From DASRSS01 sp035656335 (GTDB lineage Bacteria > Actinomycetota > Actinomycetes > Mycobacteriales > Jatrophihabitantaceae): a stretch of 14,600 nt of DNA. A program made the translations under genes and the position numbers. This document shows, piece by piece, positions 13,395 through 14,600 of the stretch (positions are counted from its first letter, which is position 1; every line of letters begins with the position of its first letter). The stretch spans positions 1-14,600 of the forward strand of contig DASRSS010000227.1 in assembly GCA_035656335.1 (NCBI GenBank). The letters are read 5' to 3'. A model generated the notes under the pieces. That model was given only the letters and a program-made list of their open reading frames with translations, was not told the DNA's origin and did not search any database.

Positions 13395-14218
13395 AGGTGG
13401 TGCATTCGCGCGCGGACTTCTTCGCGGCGCGCGAGACCTTGAGCGGGCCGGTCGGCCTGGTACCCACCATGGGCGCGTTGCACGCCGGCCACCAGGCGCT
13501 GATGACGGCCGCCCGCGAGGCGAGCGAGTCGGTGATCGCGACCGTCTTCGTCAACCCGCTGCAGTTCGGGCCCAACGAGGACTTCGGGCGCTACCCGCGC
13601 ACCCTCGACGCCGACGTGGCGCGCTGCGAGGCGGCAGGCGTGGACGTGGTGTGGGCGCCGTCCGTCGAGGACGTGTACCCGGGCGGCGCCGCGACGGTGC
13701 GCATCGACCCGGGGCCGCTCGGCGACCGGCTGGAGGGTGCTACTCGTCCGGGGCACTTCGCCGGCGCGCTCACGGTGGTCGCGAAGTTCTTCGGGCTGGT
13801 GCGCCCCGCGGTCGCGTTCTTCGGCGAGAAGGACTATCAGCAGCTGACCCTGATCAGGCGGATGGCCGCCGACCTCGACCTGATGGTGGCAGTGGCCGGC
13901 GTCCCGACCGTCCGCGAGGACGACGGCCTGGCGCTGTCCAGCCGGAACGTGTACCTGTCCGCGGACGATCGCGCGCAGGCGTTGTCGCTGTCGCGCGCGC
14001 TGTTCGCCGGCCAGGACGCCGCGCCGGGCGGGGCGCAGGCCGTGCTCGCCGCGGCGCGCGCCGTGCTGGACGCGGCCCCCGGCGCGGACGTCGACTACCT
14101 GGAGCTGACCGATCCCGAGCTCGGCGCCGCGCCCGCGTCCGGACCGGCCCGGCTGCTGGTCGCCGCGCGCGTGGGCACGACCCGGCTGATCGACAACGTC
14201 CCGGTGACACTGCCGTGA
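13391..14218 (+). CDS. panC: Pantothenate synthetase (pantoate--beta-alanine ligase)
   Basis: A 275-residue enzyme that joins pantoate and beta-alanine with ATP through a pantoyl-adenylate. All signature motifs are present: PTMGALHAGH (25-34) with the HxGH nucleotide-binding site, FVNPLQFGPNEDFGRYPR (53-70), GATRPGHFAG (116-125), FGEKDYQQL (144-152) and REDDGLALSSRN (175-186). The length is normal. The start overlaps DUF2520 by ATGA, with GAGG 10 nt upstream, and the end overlaps nadB by GTGA, so the three genes are translationally coupled. No panD is visible in the window. It acts in the cytosol. Confidence 0.98.
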   Translation: MKVVHSRADFFAARETLSGPVGLVPTMGALHAGHQALMTAAREASESVIATVFVNPLQFGPNEDFGRYPRTLDADVARCEAAGVDVVWAPSVEDVYPGGAATVRIDPGPLGDRLEGATRPGHFAGALTVVAKFFGLVRPAVAFFGEKDYQQLTLIRRMAADLDLMVAVAGVPTVREDDGLALSSRNVYLSADDRAQALSLSRALFAGQDAAPGGAQAVLAAARAVLDAAPGADVDYLELTDPELGAAPASGPARLLVAARVGTTRLIDNVPVTLP

Positions 14219-14600
14219 TCAGCCTGCCGCGGCGACTGGCCGCCCCGGAGCCGGGCTGGACCACCGAGACGGACGTGGTGATCGTCGGATCCGGCATCGC
14301 CGGCCTCACCACGGCGCTGCACATCGCGCGGCACTCGCAGCTGCGAATCACCTTGGTGACAAAGGACATTCTCGCCGCGGGGTCGACGCCGTGGGCGCAG
14401 GGCGGCATCGCCGCAGCGCTCGGCGCGGGCGATTCGCCGGAGGAGCACTTCACCGACACGATCGTGGCTGGCGCGGGTGTGTGCGACGAGGCCGCGGTGC
14501 GGGTGCTGGTGCGCGAGGGCCCGGCCGCGGTGCGTGAACTGGCCCAGATCGGCGCGCGTTTCGACCGCGCCGGCGACGGCAGCTTGTCGCTCACCCGCGA
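14215..14600 (+). CDS. nadB: L-aspartate oxidase, N-terminal part (continues beyond window)
   Basis: The frame opens at GTG 14215, overlapping the panC stop (GTGA), and runs uninterrupted off the right edge, giving 128 residues. The FAD dinucleotide-binding motif VVIVGSGIAGLTTAL (21-35) and STPWAQGGIAAAL (57-69) are hallmarks of L-aspartate oxidase, which makes iminoaspartate for quinolinate and NAD synthesis. The SxxAQGGIA motif also occurs in succinate dehydrogenase/fumarate reductase flavoproteins, but the close panC linkage and the HFTDTIVAGAGVCDE segment favour NadB. nadC and a type III pantothenate kinase gene would be expected to follow (established gene order in several actinobacteria). 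Confidence 0.93.
   Translation, partial: MISLPRRLAAPEPGWTTETDVVIVGSGIAGLTTALHIARHSQLRITLVTKDILAAGSTPWAQGGIAAALGAGDSPEEHFTDTIVAGAGVCDEAAVRVLVREGPAAVRELAQIGARFDRAGDGSLSLTR

Overview
The window is GC-rich DNA (roughly 70% G+C by eye) with strong GC bias at third codon positions, frequent GTG and TTG starts, and 4-bp stop/start overlaps. Together with a DUF2520-panC-nadB gene order, this points to a high-GC actinomycete chromosome. I cannot name the genus. No rRNA, tRNA, CRISPR, insertion sequence, integrase or attachment site is visible, and the coding density is very high.

Layout. (A) 2-196: C-terminal tail of an unidentified plus-strand gene, convergent with the next block. (B) 203-11206, all minus strand, read right to left: TIGR03084-family metal-binding protein, AtuA-family (DUF1446) protein, acyl-CoA dehydrogenase, carboxyltransferase beta subunit, biotin carboxylase/biotin carrier alpha subunit, a second acyl-CoA dehydrogenase, a LiuC/AtuE-type enoyl-CoA hydratase, a TetR regulator and an SDR dehydrogenase. 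(C) 11359-12453, minus strand: a second SDR and a small MazG-like helical protein. (D) 12507-14600, plus strand: DUF2520 Rossmann protein, panC and the start of nadB, an apparent pantothenate/NAD biosynthesis operon divergent from block C.

Block B looks like an actinobacterial version of the acyclic-terpene (Atu: citronellol/geraniol) or leucine/isovalerate (Liu) catabolic logic. A branched acyl-CoA is dehydrogenated, the unsaturated product is carboxylated at its gamma-methyl group by a biotin enzyme of the methylcrotonyl/geranyl-CoA carboxylase class, and the resulting glutaconyl-CoA is hydrated. An AtuA-family gene is present, and no HMG-CoA lyase gene is present. This favours an Atu-like substrate over leucine, but the true substrate is an inference.

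The block is punctuated by structured intergenic DNA. These elements are a nested 52-bp palindrome after the upstream SDR (11274-11325), a TetR-type operator candidate in the leader of the first gene (11237-11254), a 16-bp-arm inverted repeat that fills the gap between dehydrogenase 2 and the beta subunit and reaches into its ribosome-binding site (7465-7529), and a perfect 16-bp-arm inverted repeat carrying three copies of one half-site between the beta and alpha subunit genes (5727-5782). A short palindrome lies against the start codon of the last SDR (1011-1026). Genes between these elements are tightly coupled, mostly by GTGA overlaps. I see no wholly new defence or mobile system. The least understood parts are the AtuA/TIGR03084 pair, the palindromes, and the MazG-like gene with missing metal ligands.
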